A stretch of 64,000 nt of DNA from Halopseudomonas xinjiangensis. GTDB taxonomy: Bacteria > Pseudomonadota > Gammaproteobacteria > Pseudomonadales > Pseudomonadaceae. Of this stretch, positions 43,649-53,112 are shown one piece after another; the first letter of the stretch is position 1; each line of letters starts with the position of its first letter. The stretch spans positions 52,550-116,549 of the forward strand of contig DRFO01000004.1 of assembly GCA_011050525.1 (NCBI GenBank), in the 5' to 3' direction. The notes under the pieces were generated by a model. That model made no database searches, had not been told where the DNA came from, and saw only the letters and a list, made by a program, of their open reading frames with translations. The position numbers were made by a program, and so were the translations under genes.

Positions 43649-44524
43649 TTACTCCGGCGCGGCTCTTTTGGACGCGGCTCTTTCGCTCAGAAAGTCATTG
43701 CGTGCAAACACCTCAGACAGAATGGTTTGCTCGATATGGCCCCGCTCGCCGGATCTGGCCGGCACCCGGACGATCAAGTGTATTTCGTTGGCCAGCGGTA
43801 CGTGAATGGTCACCCGGGGGTCGACCGAAGGAGCCTCCAGGCCTCGTTGAGCGCCCACCTTTCTCATGTATTTACGCACTGCCTCCAGATAGGGCGCGCA
43901 TTGCCGAGTGGCGGACTCGAGCAAGGCCTCCTGGGCGGCGCGCCAGTCGTCTTCACGGTTGAACGGCACGGTAAATACGTGGAACTCGAAGGTGTCGGTG
44001 AAGCTTTCGTTGATCACCGGCTCGGAAACGAAGAGCGCATTGGGCAGAACGATCATGCGCCCGGTTCGCTGGTGCATGTGCTTGCCGGGACCTACCTCCA
44101 GAATCGTGGTCGCCAGCAGGCTCTGGTCGATCACGTCCCCGCGAAATTCCTTTACCTGAATGCGGTCGCCCAGATTGAACGAACGTGATCCGCTTTTAAG
44201 CAGCGAACCGGTAAAGCATAGAATCAGTTCCTTGGTCGCCACGACAAAGGCTACGGCAATCGCGACGATCGACAGGGCCAGGGTGCGTAATTCTTCGCCC
44301 CAGATCATTACCAGGCCGAGCAATAGCAGCAGCAGAAAGCCGTTGCGTGAATTCACCAGCCATTTGCCGCGCAGCTCTGCGGACATTACGGTGCGACGGA
44401 TGAACCGGGCCGACAGCGCTCGCAGTACGCCCACCATCAGGATCAACAGCGCCGTGTTGATCAACAACCTGAGCAGGGAGTCAGGGATGGTGATAACAGG
44501 CAGCCAGTCTAGGTTTTCAAACAT
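43649..44524 (-). CDS. MscS-type mechanosensitive ion channel
   Basis: TM helices followed by SRSFNLGDRIQVKEFRGDVIDQSLLATTILEVGP...GRMIVLPNALFVSEPV. Confidence 0.88.
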   Translation of the reverse strand: MFENLDWLPVITIPDSLLRLLINTALLILMVGVLRALSARFIRRTVMSAELRGKWLVNSRNGFLLLLLLGLVMIWGEELRTLALSIVAIAVAFVVATKELILCFTGSLLKSGSRSFNLGDRIQVKEFRGDVIDQSLLATTILEVGPGKHMHQRTGRMIVLPNALFVSEPVINESFTDTFEFHVFTVPFNREDDWRAAQEALLESATRQCAPYLEAVRKYMRKVGAQRGLEAPSVDPRVTIHVPLANEIHLIVRVPARSGERGHIEQTILSEVFARNDFLSERAASKRAAPE

Positions 44525-44663
44525 CAGGGTTTTGCCTTTCGTCGTCGGTTGCGCCAGATGATCGGCTGCTGATGCCTGCTCGTCAATGTGCCAGTTACGA
44601 TTCAGGAAAACGAGGCAGTCGTCCCCGATTGGGTAGGGTCAGGATAAGCTGCTTGTCGCGAGA

Positions 44664-45131
44664 TTAACGAACGACTTGGAACATCCGGTCATCGTAACGG
44701 AAGTCGAAAACATCTTTTATTTTTACATCTCGAATGGCCGGATGGGCCGGGTTGAGCACCACGTTGCGCTCAAGCGGTAACACCACTGAAGGAACAATCA
44801 GCCCCAGGTGTTTGCCTTCGTGTAGCCAGGCCGAGCCGAAGTCGGCACTGGGGCGATCCGCTGGTAACGAGTCCCAACCTTTCGGTAGTTCATCTTTGGT
44901 TGGCTCCCAGTAAAGGCTCGGGTCGTCGGGCAAGGTGAAGCAGCTGATTTTCATGGGGATTTTTGGTACCCCTGCCTGGTGTACAAAGGTTTCCAGACAG
45001 CAGATCGCCGGCGACAAGCCCATATACACAGCGGGAAGCTCTTCCTCATTCCAGCGACTGCCTTCAAGAGCAGCCCCAATGCCGCTCAGGTCTTGAGCGC
45101 GCTTTTCCTTCGCAATCCGCCAAGCTAACAT
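44664..45131 (-). CDS. RES-domain toxin
   Basis: AWRIAKEKRAQDLSGIGAALEGSRWN...AVYMGLSPAICCLETFVH; downstream of Xre partner, TGATG overlap. Confidence 0.88.
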   Translation of the reverse strand: MLAWRIAKEKRAQDLSGIGAALEGSRWNEEELPAVYMGLSPAICCLETFVHQAGVPKIPMKISCFTLPDDPSLYWEPTKDELPKGWDSLPADRPSADFGSAWLHEGKHLGLIVPSVVLPLERNVVLNPAHPAIRDVKIKDVFDFRYDDRMFQVVR

Positions 45132-45598
45132 CAAGCGGCATTGCCCCACTCAATAGCATGAAGTACTCGACGTACCTGCTTTGCTCCCAGCTCGGTATCG
45201 CACAGCGAAAAAGGGCGTTCGCCACCCAAGGAATGGTTAGGTGTAATTAACCATTTGGTAGCCACCTGCGAATCTTCGAATACCTCTTTGGCTAGCAAAG
45301 CCACCTGCAAAAAGCGGTCTATTCTTTCCGAAGCGACCGCGTCGAGACGTTTGCCGTCTTTCACACGACGCTCAATGCTGGAAGAGGAAAGGTTGAGGAT
45401 GGGGCTCAGCTCATGGCGGGGTAATTTAAGCTCTGCCGAGAGCATGGTGATGAAGGCAGAGGGGTAACCCAGCCGAATGACCTTCAAGCGATCAGCGTCA
45501 TTCCAGGCCCCAACTTCTTCGGCTATGTCCCAGAAGTAAAGGTTCGCGTGGCGACGGAGCGCAGCTGTAAATTCGCTGGGGATATCCAAGACCTGCAT
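45131..45598 (-). CDS. Xre/MbcA/ParS-type antitoxin (DUF2384 C-terminus)
   Basis: HTH-like region plus AKEVFEDSQVATKWLITPNHSLGGERPFSLCDTELGAKQVRRVLHAIEWGNAA. Confidence 0.9.
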   Translation of the reverse strand: MQVLDIPSEFTAALRRHANLYFWDIAEEVGAWNDADRLKVIRLGYPSAFITMLSAELKLPRHELSPILNLSSSSIERRVKDGKRLDAVASERIDRFLQVALLAKEVFEDSQVATKWLITPNHSLGGERPFSLCDTELGAKQVRRVLHAIEWGNAA

Positions 45599-45605
45599 AG
45601 TTTTC

Positions 45606-45635
45606 TCATTTGAAAATTTATAACCTGTCAAATGA
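45606..45635. promoter_or_regulatory. Inverted-repeat operator candidate upstream of the RES/Xre operon
   Basis: TCATTTGA (45606-45613) and TCAAATGA (45628-45635): perfect 8-bp arms, 22 bp apart, directly upstream of the antitoxin start. Confidence 0.65.
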
Positions 45636-45686
45636 TAGTTTAAGGAAGGCCTGAACACAATAAAGCGCCATGCCGCCTCCCTGACC

Positions 45687-47696
45687 TTACAGCACCGTTT
45701 CGGCGACCGGCATGCGTCCAACGCCCCAGCTTCGCGTTATGAAACCGATGACTTCATCCAGTTCGTCACGCGTGACCTTGGCCAGTTCGCCATGTTCAAG
45801 GGGGTCGTAGTGGAATATATACAAACGTGACAAGAACTGCTCGAAGGGCAGGGAGGCTTCACCGAAGCGTTCGCCATAGCCGGCCGTGCTGACGGTTACG
45901 CCATCTCCCCAGTTCTGACCGCTGTCGTTGTTGGGATTGAAGAAATACACCCGCATCACATCTTTTGGGTCAAGCGTCACCCGCAAAATGGTAATGGCGT
46001 GCCAGCCGATGAAGCGTGCCGCCGTGTCGGTAACAGCGATGCCGGCAGGTTGCGGATGGATCAGCGGTTGATTGCCGTTATGGTAGGGATGATAGGCCGC
46101 ATAGAAATGCCGGAGAAAATCCTCCAGATCCACCAGGTTTCCGGTCGGCACATCGACATTCAGCCGAAAGCCCCGCCCTGACCACCAGCCATGAAATTCT
46201 GGATTGACCCAGCGATGCGGGTCGCCCTCCCGGTCGCTGCAGCGCCGACCCATTTCGGCATAGATTCTGTCCAGATGGGGCACCACCAGCAGGGAGACCG
46301 CGTCCAGATCTATCGGGAGGCTTGTAGCGACGCCCGACGCGCTTTCTCGGGAGGAGATCGGTTGCCCTTCGAAATGCATGATGATTTCATCATCCCGCGC
46401 CGCCCAGGTAACCATCTGCAACAGGTAGTCGGGGTCGTTGTACGACCACATGGACAACGCCCGTGCCGATTGGCAGGTGGGGTTGTTGCCCTGTCCGACG
46501 CCGAGTGGCAGGCCGAGCATGCACAGCACGCCTTCCAGCAGAAAGGCTTCGGGAGGCACGCCGTTGCCGAATGCAAGGGTAAGGCGTTCCCGCGACCAGG
46601 ATGAAAGCGGCAGTCCGAGTTGACGCCACATGGCCGGGGCGACGGGCAGTTGGTAAAGGATGCCCCGCTCAAGCAGTAGTGCCAGTCCGTAGATCGCCTG
46701 CGGGGTTTCGGGGAACACGCTTTTGTCGATCAGGCTGAGTACCAGTTCCCGGTAGCACAGCAGGCAATCCCTACCGGTCGAGGATAATCCCAGCGCCTCA
46801 GACAATAAATATTCGCCCTGCTTAAGCAGATGGCGCACCAACACCGTGTGATAAGCCGACACCAGCCCCGTATCATGCATTGCTCGCGCAAAGCCGGTCG
46901 CCTCGCGCTGAAGGGCCGCGTTGTCCATGTAGTCCAGACGTTCCTGGTAGATCTCCAGTCCGGGATCTTCGCTACAGGCATGGGTCGGTCCAAACAGACT
47001 GCTGACCAGCCGATAAGCACCCTGGCCGCTGGCGCCCAGGTCAATGTTCGGATCGGCCTGACAAATGGCGATCTGCGTAACCATGCGTTTTACTGCGCCG
47101 ACCTGAATGGGGCGCTGCTGAAGAATTCGCCAGATTTCGTCGATCAATTGATCAATGACCAGCTCATAGCCAATGCAGCTGGCCAGGTAGTCCAGCAGCT
47201 TGCGTGGCAACTCGACCAGTCTGCCCAGCGTTTCGCGCTCCGCCTCGTTTGGTGGCTGGAAGAGCAGGGTGAGATTGCTTGCCAGTACTTGGGTAAGGAA
47301 GCGCTGCGCCTGCTCGGCTGACATCATCCCATGCTGGTAATCCTGCCGCGCCACCGCCAGTAGCCTGAGCTGGCTCAGGGCCTCAATTACCAACAGATTG
47401 GCGTCGGGGCTGCGCAGTGTGGTGGCTGACAGCGAGGGAATCAAGGTGTGGGGGCTGGCCCAGTCGGAGCCGCTAAACACGCCAGCGCCTTCAATGGCCT
47501 GGGCGCGTTGCTCGATAGCTGCACAACCGCCATCCAGCATCAGGACGCGCCTGGCAGTATCGAGCACCCTGCCGAGCTTGCCTGCCTTGGCAAATCCAGG
47601 GGCGGCCTCCAGAATGCTTAATGCTTCGTCGAGCCTCGTCAGCAAGGTAGCCAGCTTGCCCTCGTCGGCAGAGCTGTTTACGTCATCAATTGCCAC
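45687..47696 (-). CDS. Large protein of unknown function with possible C-terminal papain/transglutaminase-like Cys-His-Asn signature
   Basis: 669 aa; NNPTCQSARALSMW ... FIGWHAITILRV...YFFNPNNDSGQNWG; 58 bp downstream of the ATP-grasp gene. Confidence 0.75.
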   Translation of the reverse strand: MAIDDVNSSADEGKLATLLTRLDEALSILEAAPGFAKAGKLGRVLDTARRVLMLDGGCAAIEQRAQAIEGAGVFSGSDWASPHTLIPSLSATTLRSPDANLLVIEALSQLRLLAVARQDYQHGMMSAEQAQRFLTQVLASNLTLLFQPPNEAERETLGRLVELPRKLLDYLASCIGYELVIDQLIDEIWRILQQRPIQVGAVKRMVTQIAICQADPNIDLGASGQGAYRLVSSLFGPTHACSEDPGLEIYQERLDYMDNAALQREATGFARAMHDTGLVSAYHTVLVRHLLKQGEYLLSEALGLSSTGRDCLLCYRELVLSLIDKSVFPETPQAIYGLALLLERGILYQLPVAPAMWRQLGLPLSSWSRERLTLAFGNGVPPEAFLLEGVLCMLGLPLGVGQGNNPTCQSARALSMWSYNDPDYLLQMVTWAARDDEIIMHFEGQPISSRESASGVATSLPIDLDAVSLLVVPHLDRIYAEMGRRCSDREGDPHRWVNPEFHGWWSGRGFRLNVDVPTGNLVDLEDFLRHFYAAYHPYHNGNQPLIHPQPAGIAVTDTAARFIGWHAITILRVTLDPKDVMRVYFFNPNNDSGQNWGDGVTVSTAGYGERFGEASLPFEQFLSRLYIFHYDPLEHGELAKVTRDELDEVIGFITRSWGVGRMPVAETVL

Positions 47697-47754
47697 ACAC
47701 GATCTCCACTTGAGTCTGCAAGCTGCCCATCATAGGTGCCTGAAAAAGGATGTG

Positions 47755-48981
47755 CTAGATGTAAAAATCCAGCTCTTCCTGACGCTTGAGCAGATCATGC
47801 ATGACCGTCGCGTCCTCGCCAACAAAATAGACCAGGCCCCAGTGCGTGCCAAAGGCGGTGCGCTTGGTGACAATTTCTTCTACGGGTGTGGTCAGTTCGT
47901 GCGATTCGAAGTACGGATGTTCTTCGGTCTCTTCGGGAATCGTCAACTGACTCACCACGCGGCGACGGGGATACACGCCGAAACACCCGGCATAGCCCGT
48001 GGCATCTTCGATCTCCCTGGGAAAGTAGGCTTTTACTTCCTCCTCGGTAGCTTTGGGATCAAATACCAGCATGGAGGCGTGATAGGCATTGAAGCCCTTG
48101 TAAACCCGTTCGAGAAGCTCGAACACCTTGAAGCCCGGCGGCCGGTAGGCGACTTCGCCGAAATACATTTCGCCGTCGCTGGTGACAAAGTATTCGGGAT
48201 GAATCATGCCGAAGTCGATCTCGAAGGTTTTGATCAGCTTGTTGATCTGCTCGACAATTTTCGGGCGGTACTTTTCCAGCTCCGGTGAGGCGGGTACATG
48301 TACCGAATAGCCCAGGCGCACGTATTCGGAGATGTTCAGAAAGCAGATCTTGCCCTTGTGAATCCAGGCCTCCACCGCGAACTCCCAGCCGTCCAGGTGG
48401 GATTCCATCAAAGAGGGGAATTCATCATCGGGTATCGCATCCACATCGTCAGGCGTGCGAATTACCCGGTGTCCAAGGCAGCCTGCCTTGTCAAAGGCCT
48501 TGAAATGAATCGGGTCGTTGGGATCACCGTCCAGCTTGAGCAGCGTCTGATTGACGCGCTTGAGGAAGCGAATCACGTCTTCGCGGTCGTGGGCTTCCTC
48601 GAAAATACCCACGCGGATACCACCGAGCTGCGCACGGCGTTTCATTAGTGATTTGTCGCGCATCAGCATCGACTGGCCCAGCAGCCTGGGCTGGTCCAGA
48701 AGCACCGCATTGATGGCGCCGGCCCATTCAACGGTCTCTTCGAATAGTGGAATGGCTACATCTACGCCCATATCCTTCAGGGTCTGAGCGATTTCCATCG
48801 AGCGGTCATTGAGGCGTTCGAAATTCCACGGCACATAGGGTATGTCATGGGCCTGGCAATATTCTTCGGCCCACTCCGGGGCGACTACCACATAGCGTCG
48901 GTCAAAGGTTTCAGCCGCTTCTACGGCATTGGGAGCCCAGCCGAGCAGGGCGATAAAGCCTTTGGCGGGATCTTTTTTCAT
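47755..48981 (-). CDS. ATP-grasp domain protein
   Basis: 408 aa; PIHFKAFDKAGCLGHRVIRTPDDV...ESHLDGWEFAVEAWI...IHPEYFVTSDGEMYFGEVAYRPPG. Confidence 0.8.
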   Translation of the reverse strand: MKKDPAKGFIALLGWAPNAVEAAETFDRRYVVVAPEWAEEYCQAHDIPYVPWNFERLNDRSMEIAQTLKDMGVDVAIPLFEETVEWAGAINAVLLDQPRLLGQSMLMRDKSLMKRRAQLGGIRVGIFEEAHDREDVIRFLKRVNQTLLKLDGDPNDPIHFKAFDKAGCLGHRVIRTPDDVDAIPDDEFPSLMESHLDGWEFAVEAWIHKGKICFLNISEYVRLGYSVHVPASPELEKYRPKIVEQINKLIKTFEIDFGMIHPEYFVTSDGEMYFGEVAYRPPGFKVFELLERVYKGFNAYHASMLVFDPKATEEEVKAYFPREIEDATGYAGCFGVYPRRRVVSQLTIPEETEEHPYFESHELTTPVEEIVTKRTAFGTHWGLVYFVGEDATVMHDLLKRQEELDFYI

Positions 48982-49177
48982 GTGACGTCTCCTTGGGGGT
49001 GCGTGATGAAAGCAGTGTGAAGATAACTTATAGTTCTAAGCATCCTACACGAGGAGTTGCCCGGCGGCTAATCCGCTTCTATAGCATTTAAAAGGGTTTA
49101 AGCGCCCGCTGGTAAAACTGGAAGCTAATATTTAGTTAGAACTCAAATAAAATATGGGTTTCAGCAGTAGTAACCGT

Positions 49178-49510
49178 TTAGAGCTCCGCCACCCTGGAGA
49201 ACACATTCATGATAATCACCCCGGTTACGATCAGCGCCATGCCGACGATAGCCGGCACGTCCAGTTTCTGCCCGAACCATACCCAGGCTGCCACCGTAAT
49301 CAGCACGACGCCCAGACCTGACCAGATAGCATAGGCGATCCCCACCGGGATGGTGCGCAACGTCAGGGACAGCAGATACAGGGCGATGCCATAACCCACC
49401 GCAGCGATCAAGGTAGGCCATAGCCGGGTAAAACCGTCGCTGGCCTTGAGAGCCGAGGTGGCGATAACCTCGGCGACAATCGCAGTCAGAAGAAACAACC
49501 AGTTATGCAT
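49178..49510 (-). CDS. Small multidrug resistance (EmrE/QacE-type) transporter
   Basis: 110 aa, 4 [43 protein letters not shown]. Confidence 0.92.
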   Translation of the reverse strand: MHNWLFLLTAIVAEVIATSALKASDGFTRLWPTLIAAVGYGIALYLLSLTLRTIPVGIAYAIWSGLGVVLITVAAWVWFGQKLDVPAIVGMALIVTGVIIMNVFSRVAEL

Positions 49511-49539
49511 GTCGATCTCTTATGTCATGGCCTTTTGGC

Positions 49540-51384
49540 TCATTTGGCATTGATCGCCTTTTTCTCACCCGCCTCCTTCTTGGCGGCAAGCTTGGCCTCG
49601 TCCGGTTTGGGCTCGGTCAGGCTGAATAGTTGCCAACCCGGGCCAGGTGTCACATCGCCCTCATGCACAAATACCTCGAGGCGGCCCTTGGGGGAAATGG
49701 CAAACAGCGGGACGACCTTGCCTTGCTGAACGTCGAGGAAGTCGCCATAGCCAAACTCCTCGGTCAACTTGGTCCCGCGTATTTCCCAGCCTTTGCTCAG
49801 CAGGCTGGCAAACTTGCTGTAGCTCATGTCTTCATCGAACAGCGTATAGCCTCGATGGTTAGAGCCTAGCTGGTGCTTTTCTGCGGCGTCGGTTTCAGTG
49901 CTTGAAAGCAGAGTATAGATGTTGCGGGAGCCAAATTCGGTATTGAAGCGCATGCTTGCCACCACGTTGATGCCCAGGCGAGGCGACAGCGCCATCAGCT
50001 TGCCAATACCGACCAGGTCCAGATGCTGATCAGCATAGCTGGACACAGGATTGCCAAAAAATGTTTCCAGGCCTTCCATCCGCGCATCCCGAATATGCTC
50101 CCATTGGGAATCGGTCAGCAGCACCCGAAAACCCTGTTTCTGCAACGCCGACCCGATGGCCCGCGCGACGGTATTGGCGCCCACGATCAAAAAACCCTTC
50201 GGCGCGGGCTCAGCCACGCCAAGCAACCTGGCCAGCCCGCGGGAGGTAGCGCTTTGCAATACCACGGTACCGATGATGATTGAGAAGGTCAGCGGCACCA
50301 GGATAGCCGCTTCGTCCTGCCCGGCCTCCTGTAACCGGATGGCGAAGAGCGCTGACACGGCCGCAGCGACGATCCCCCGGGGCGCTATCCAGGACAACAG
50401 GGATTTTTCCTGCCAGGTCAAAGTGGAGCCTATGGCGGACAGCCAGACGGCCGCGGGCCGGACGATAAACTGCATCAGCAGCAACAGCACCACCGGAGCC
50501 CAGCCCAGCGCCAGAATATCGTCCAGTGTCAGCCTGGCGGCAAGCAGGATGAACAGGCCTGAAATCAGCACGACGCTGAGATTTTCCTTGAAATGCAGGA
50601 TGTCGCCAATGTGCAGGTCTTTCTTGTTGGCGAGCCACATGCCCATCAGCGTGACGGCCAGCAATCCCGACTCATGGGCAAGGAAGTCCGACAGGCTGAA
50701 TATGGCAAAGACCAGCGATAGCGTCGCCAGGTTCTTGAGATAGTCCGGCACCCAGCCACGCTTGAGTATGAAACCGAGAAACCAGCCCCCGGCTATACCC
50801 AGGAAGGTTCCGACCGCGATGATTTCGAGGAAGGCAAAAAAGCCATGTGAAAGGCCGGCGCTCTGGCTCTGTGCTACAACGAACTCGTACACAACTACCA
50901 CCAGCAGTGCGCCGATAGGGTCAATCAGAATCCCTTCCCAGCGCAGAATATTGGCGATATTGCTGTTGGGCCTGACGGTTCGCAGCATGGGCACGATAAC
51001 GGTAGGGCCCGTGACCACGGCGAGGGCGCCAAATAGAACGCTCAGCTCCCAGCTCAGCTCGATCAGAAAATGTGTTGCGACAGCCACCAGCGCCCAGGTC
51101 ACCCCCGCGCCCAGCACGATCAAGCGCCTTACCACCGCCTTCTGGGTTTTGATTTCCTGCAGGTTAAGCGTCAGGCTGCCCTCGAACAGGATGATGGCCA
51201 CCGAGAGGCTGATAAGCGGGAACAGCAGGTCGCCGAACAAGGCATCAGGGTTTACTACACCCATCAGCGGCCCCAGGAGGATGCCGGCGGCCAGCAGGAA
51301 CAGAATCGCCGGCAGCTTGACCCGCCAGGCCAGCCACTGACAGCCAAACGCGATCAGGCCCATCATTGCGATGCTGAGGCTGAC
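49540..51384 (-). CDS. Monovalent cation:proton antiporter with C-terminal TrkA-N/RCK-like region
   Basis: ~12 TM; FEGSLTLNLQEI, GPTVIVPMLRTVRPN, WIAPRGIVAAAVSALFA; GFLIVGANTVARAIGSALQKQGFRVLLTDSQ. Confidence 0.88.
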   Translation of the reverse strand, partial: VSLSIAMMGLIAFGCQWLAWRVKLPAILFLLAAGILLGPLMGVVNPDALFGDLLFPLISLSVAIILFEGSLTLNLQEIKTQKAVVRRLIVLGAGVTWALVAVATHFLIELSWELSVLFGALAVVTGPTVIVPMLRTVRPNSNIANILRWEGILIDPIGALLVVVVYEFVVAQSQSAGLSHGFFAFLEIIAVGTFLGIAGGWFLGFILKRGWVPDYLKNLATLSLVFAIFSLSDFLAHESGLLAVTLMGMWLANKKDLHIGDILHFKENLSVVLISGLFILLAARLTLDDILALGWAPVVLLLLMQFIVRPAAVWLSAIGSTLTWQEKSLLSWIAPRGIVAAAVSALFAIRLQEAGQDEAAILVPLTFSIIIGTVVLQSATSRGLARLLGVAEPAPKGFLIVGANTVARAIGSALQKQGFRVLLTDSQWEHIRDARMEGLETFFGNPVSSYADQHLDLVGIGKLMALSPRLGINVVASMRFNTEFGSRNIYTLLSSTETDAAEKHQLGSNHRGYTLFDEDMSYSKFASLLSKGWEIRGTKLTEEFGYGDFLDVQQGKVVPLFAISPKGRLEVFVHEGDVTPGPGWQLFSLTEPKPDEAKLAAKKEAGEKKAINAK

Positions 51385-51689
51385 GGACATGGGCATAGGT
51401 GTTCCTCGAAAGAAATGCGCATGGTATCAAACGCATGGTTTGAAGCAGGTCGGTACTGCCAAGGCTGGAACTCAGTTCAATAAGGACAGACCGGAGCCGC
51501 CTCAGTTCAAGTTCGAAGCGTAGCATGGTCATTACTTTGCAGGGGCCAGGACAGAAGTCCATATGTATGCCATGTCACAGGTGTCAGGACTAACTGTATT
51601 TAAGGTCGGTGCGGACCAGGCTGGATGATCCGTGGTCACAATGCGTATAGGCTTGACTCGAAAACTGAAAACCAACAACGGGAGCAACT

Positions 51690-52346
51690 ATGAAAACGTT
51701 ACAGATAGACATCGTTTCCGATATCGCCTGCCCCTGGTGCGCCATCGGCTATGCACGTCTGGAACAGGCCATGCGCGAACTGACAGACGAGATTGACTTC
51801 ACCATCGAGTGGCATGCGTTCGAACTGAACCCTGACAAGTCCGCTGAACCCCGGCCCATCCTCGAAGCGCTCAGCCGCAAGTACGGCCGCAGTCGCGAGG
51901 AAATGGAGGCCGCTCAGACCAATATGATGAACATTGCCCAGGACCTTGGTCTGAATTTCACCAAAATGCAGGAGCGTTACACTGCCAATACCTTCGACGC
52001 CCACCGCCTGGTCAAGTGGGCGGGGGAACGGGGACGTCAGACCGAGATGAAGAACGCCTTCTTCGAAGCCTACTTTGGTCGTGCCGAAGACGTCTCGGAT
52101 GCCGACGTGCTGGTTGCCTGCGTTGAAGCGATCGGGCTGGAGGGCGAGGAAGCGAGGACAATACTAGGCTCCGATGATTTCAGCGACGCCGTGCGAGCTG
52201 ACGAGGCGCGCTATCAGCAGGCCGGCGTGTCGGCTGTTCCGGCCTTTATCATCAACCAGCAATACATGATCTCCGGTGCCCAGGAGCCGCAGAGCCTGAT
52301 CGAGGCGTTTCGGGAAATCGCCGGGGCCGGCGCGGTTGATGTTTGA
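51690..52346 (+). CDS. DsbA-family oxidoreductase (FrnE-like)
   Basis: IDIVSDIACPWCAIGYARLEQAM; AHRLVKWAGERG; GVSAVPAFIINQQYMISGAQEPQSL. Confidence 0.93.
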   Translation: MKTLQIDIVSDIACPWCAIGYARLEQAMRELTDEIDFTIEWHAFELNPDKSAEPRPILEALSRKYGRSREEMEAAQTNMMNIAQDLGLNFTKMQERYTANTFDAHRLVKWAGERGRQTEMKNAFFEAYFGRAEDVSDADVLVACVEAIGLEGEEARTILGSDDFSDAVRADEARYQQAGVSAVPAFIINQQYMISGAQEPQSLIEAFREIAGAGAVDV

Positions 52347-52875
52347 AATAAAGCACATGGACCCAGAGGTCTACAGGCGCCAGACCCGCAAGAGCACGCT
52401 GATAGTCACCGTTATCTTCGCCGTCCTGGGGCTGGGGCTGTCGGCGCTCTCGGTGGCGTTGTTTGGCGAGCCCGGAGGCAACAACTTCCGCTGGAACCTG
52501 GTCGGCGTTATCGTCGGGTTGGCCCTTACAGTTTTGCTGGTTCGCATGAAGCTCTGGCACCAGCCGTGGATGTCGGCGGCGGTCTATGGATGGCGTCTGA
52601 AGCGCAGCCTGATGCGCATTACCAATGTGATGCATCAAGTGGAGGCGGGGGTGAACAAGTGTGCTCCGCCAGCGATGAAGCTGCTGCGGTTCTATCATCT
52701 GGGGCTGCTTGAGATGCACCGCCTGGATGGCAATTCCAGCGCTCTCCAGGAGGCGGAAGAAGAAAGCGAGAGGCATAAGCAGAGAATGGATGAGTCCGGT
52801 ATTGATACGGATCAGTTTCGGCTCGATCCTGCCTGGCTGGAGCGAGTCCAAGAGTCGGAGTCTCAACGCGTGTGA
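52339..52875 (+). CDS. DUF3087-like membrane protein
   Basis: MFEIKHMDPEVYRRQTRKSTLIVTVIFAVLGLGLSALSVALFGEPGGNNFRWNLVGVIVGL; overlaps the upstream gene 3' end. Confidence 0.8.
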   Translation: MFEIKHMDPEVYRRQTRKSTLIVTVIFAVLGLGLSALSVALFGEPGGNNFRWNLVGVIVGLALTVLLVRMKLWHQPWMSAAVYGWRLKRSLMRITNVMHQVEAGVNKCAPPAMKLLRFYHLGLLEMHRLDGNSSALQEAEEESERHKQRMDESGIDTDQFRLDPAWLERVQESESQRV

Positions 52876-53112
52876 CTGGCAGTTGTGGCGATGCGCAACT
52901 GAGGCCTCAGAGCCCGGTGCGCCAGATGCAGTTTCACACACCACTCCAGTCGCAGGCGATTTCAGAAATTTCATCACCGACGCGACAGGCTGTTTCTATC
53001 TCACAAAGTTTGGGGAGGCCGCTGCGCTGGAATCCAGCATGGCTGTTATTGGTCTATGCTTACCGCAGGCAACAAGCTGATCTAAAACAATAAAGACAAG
53101 GGAGCTTAGCGC

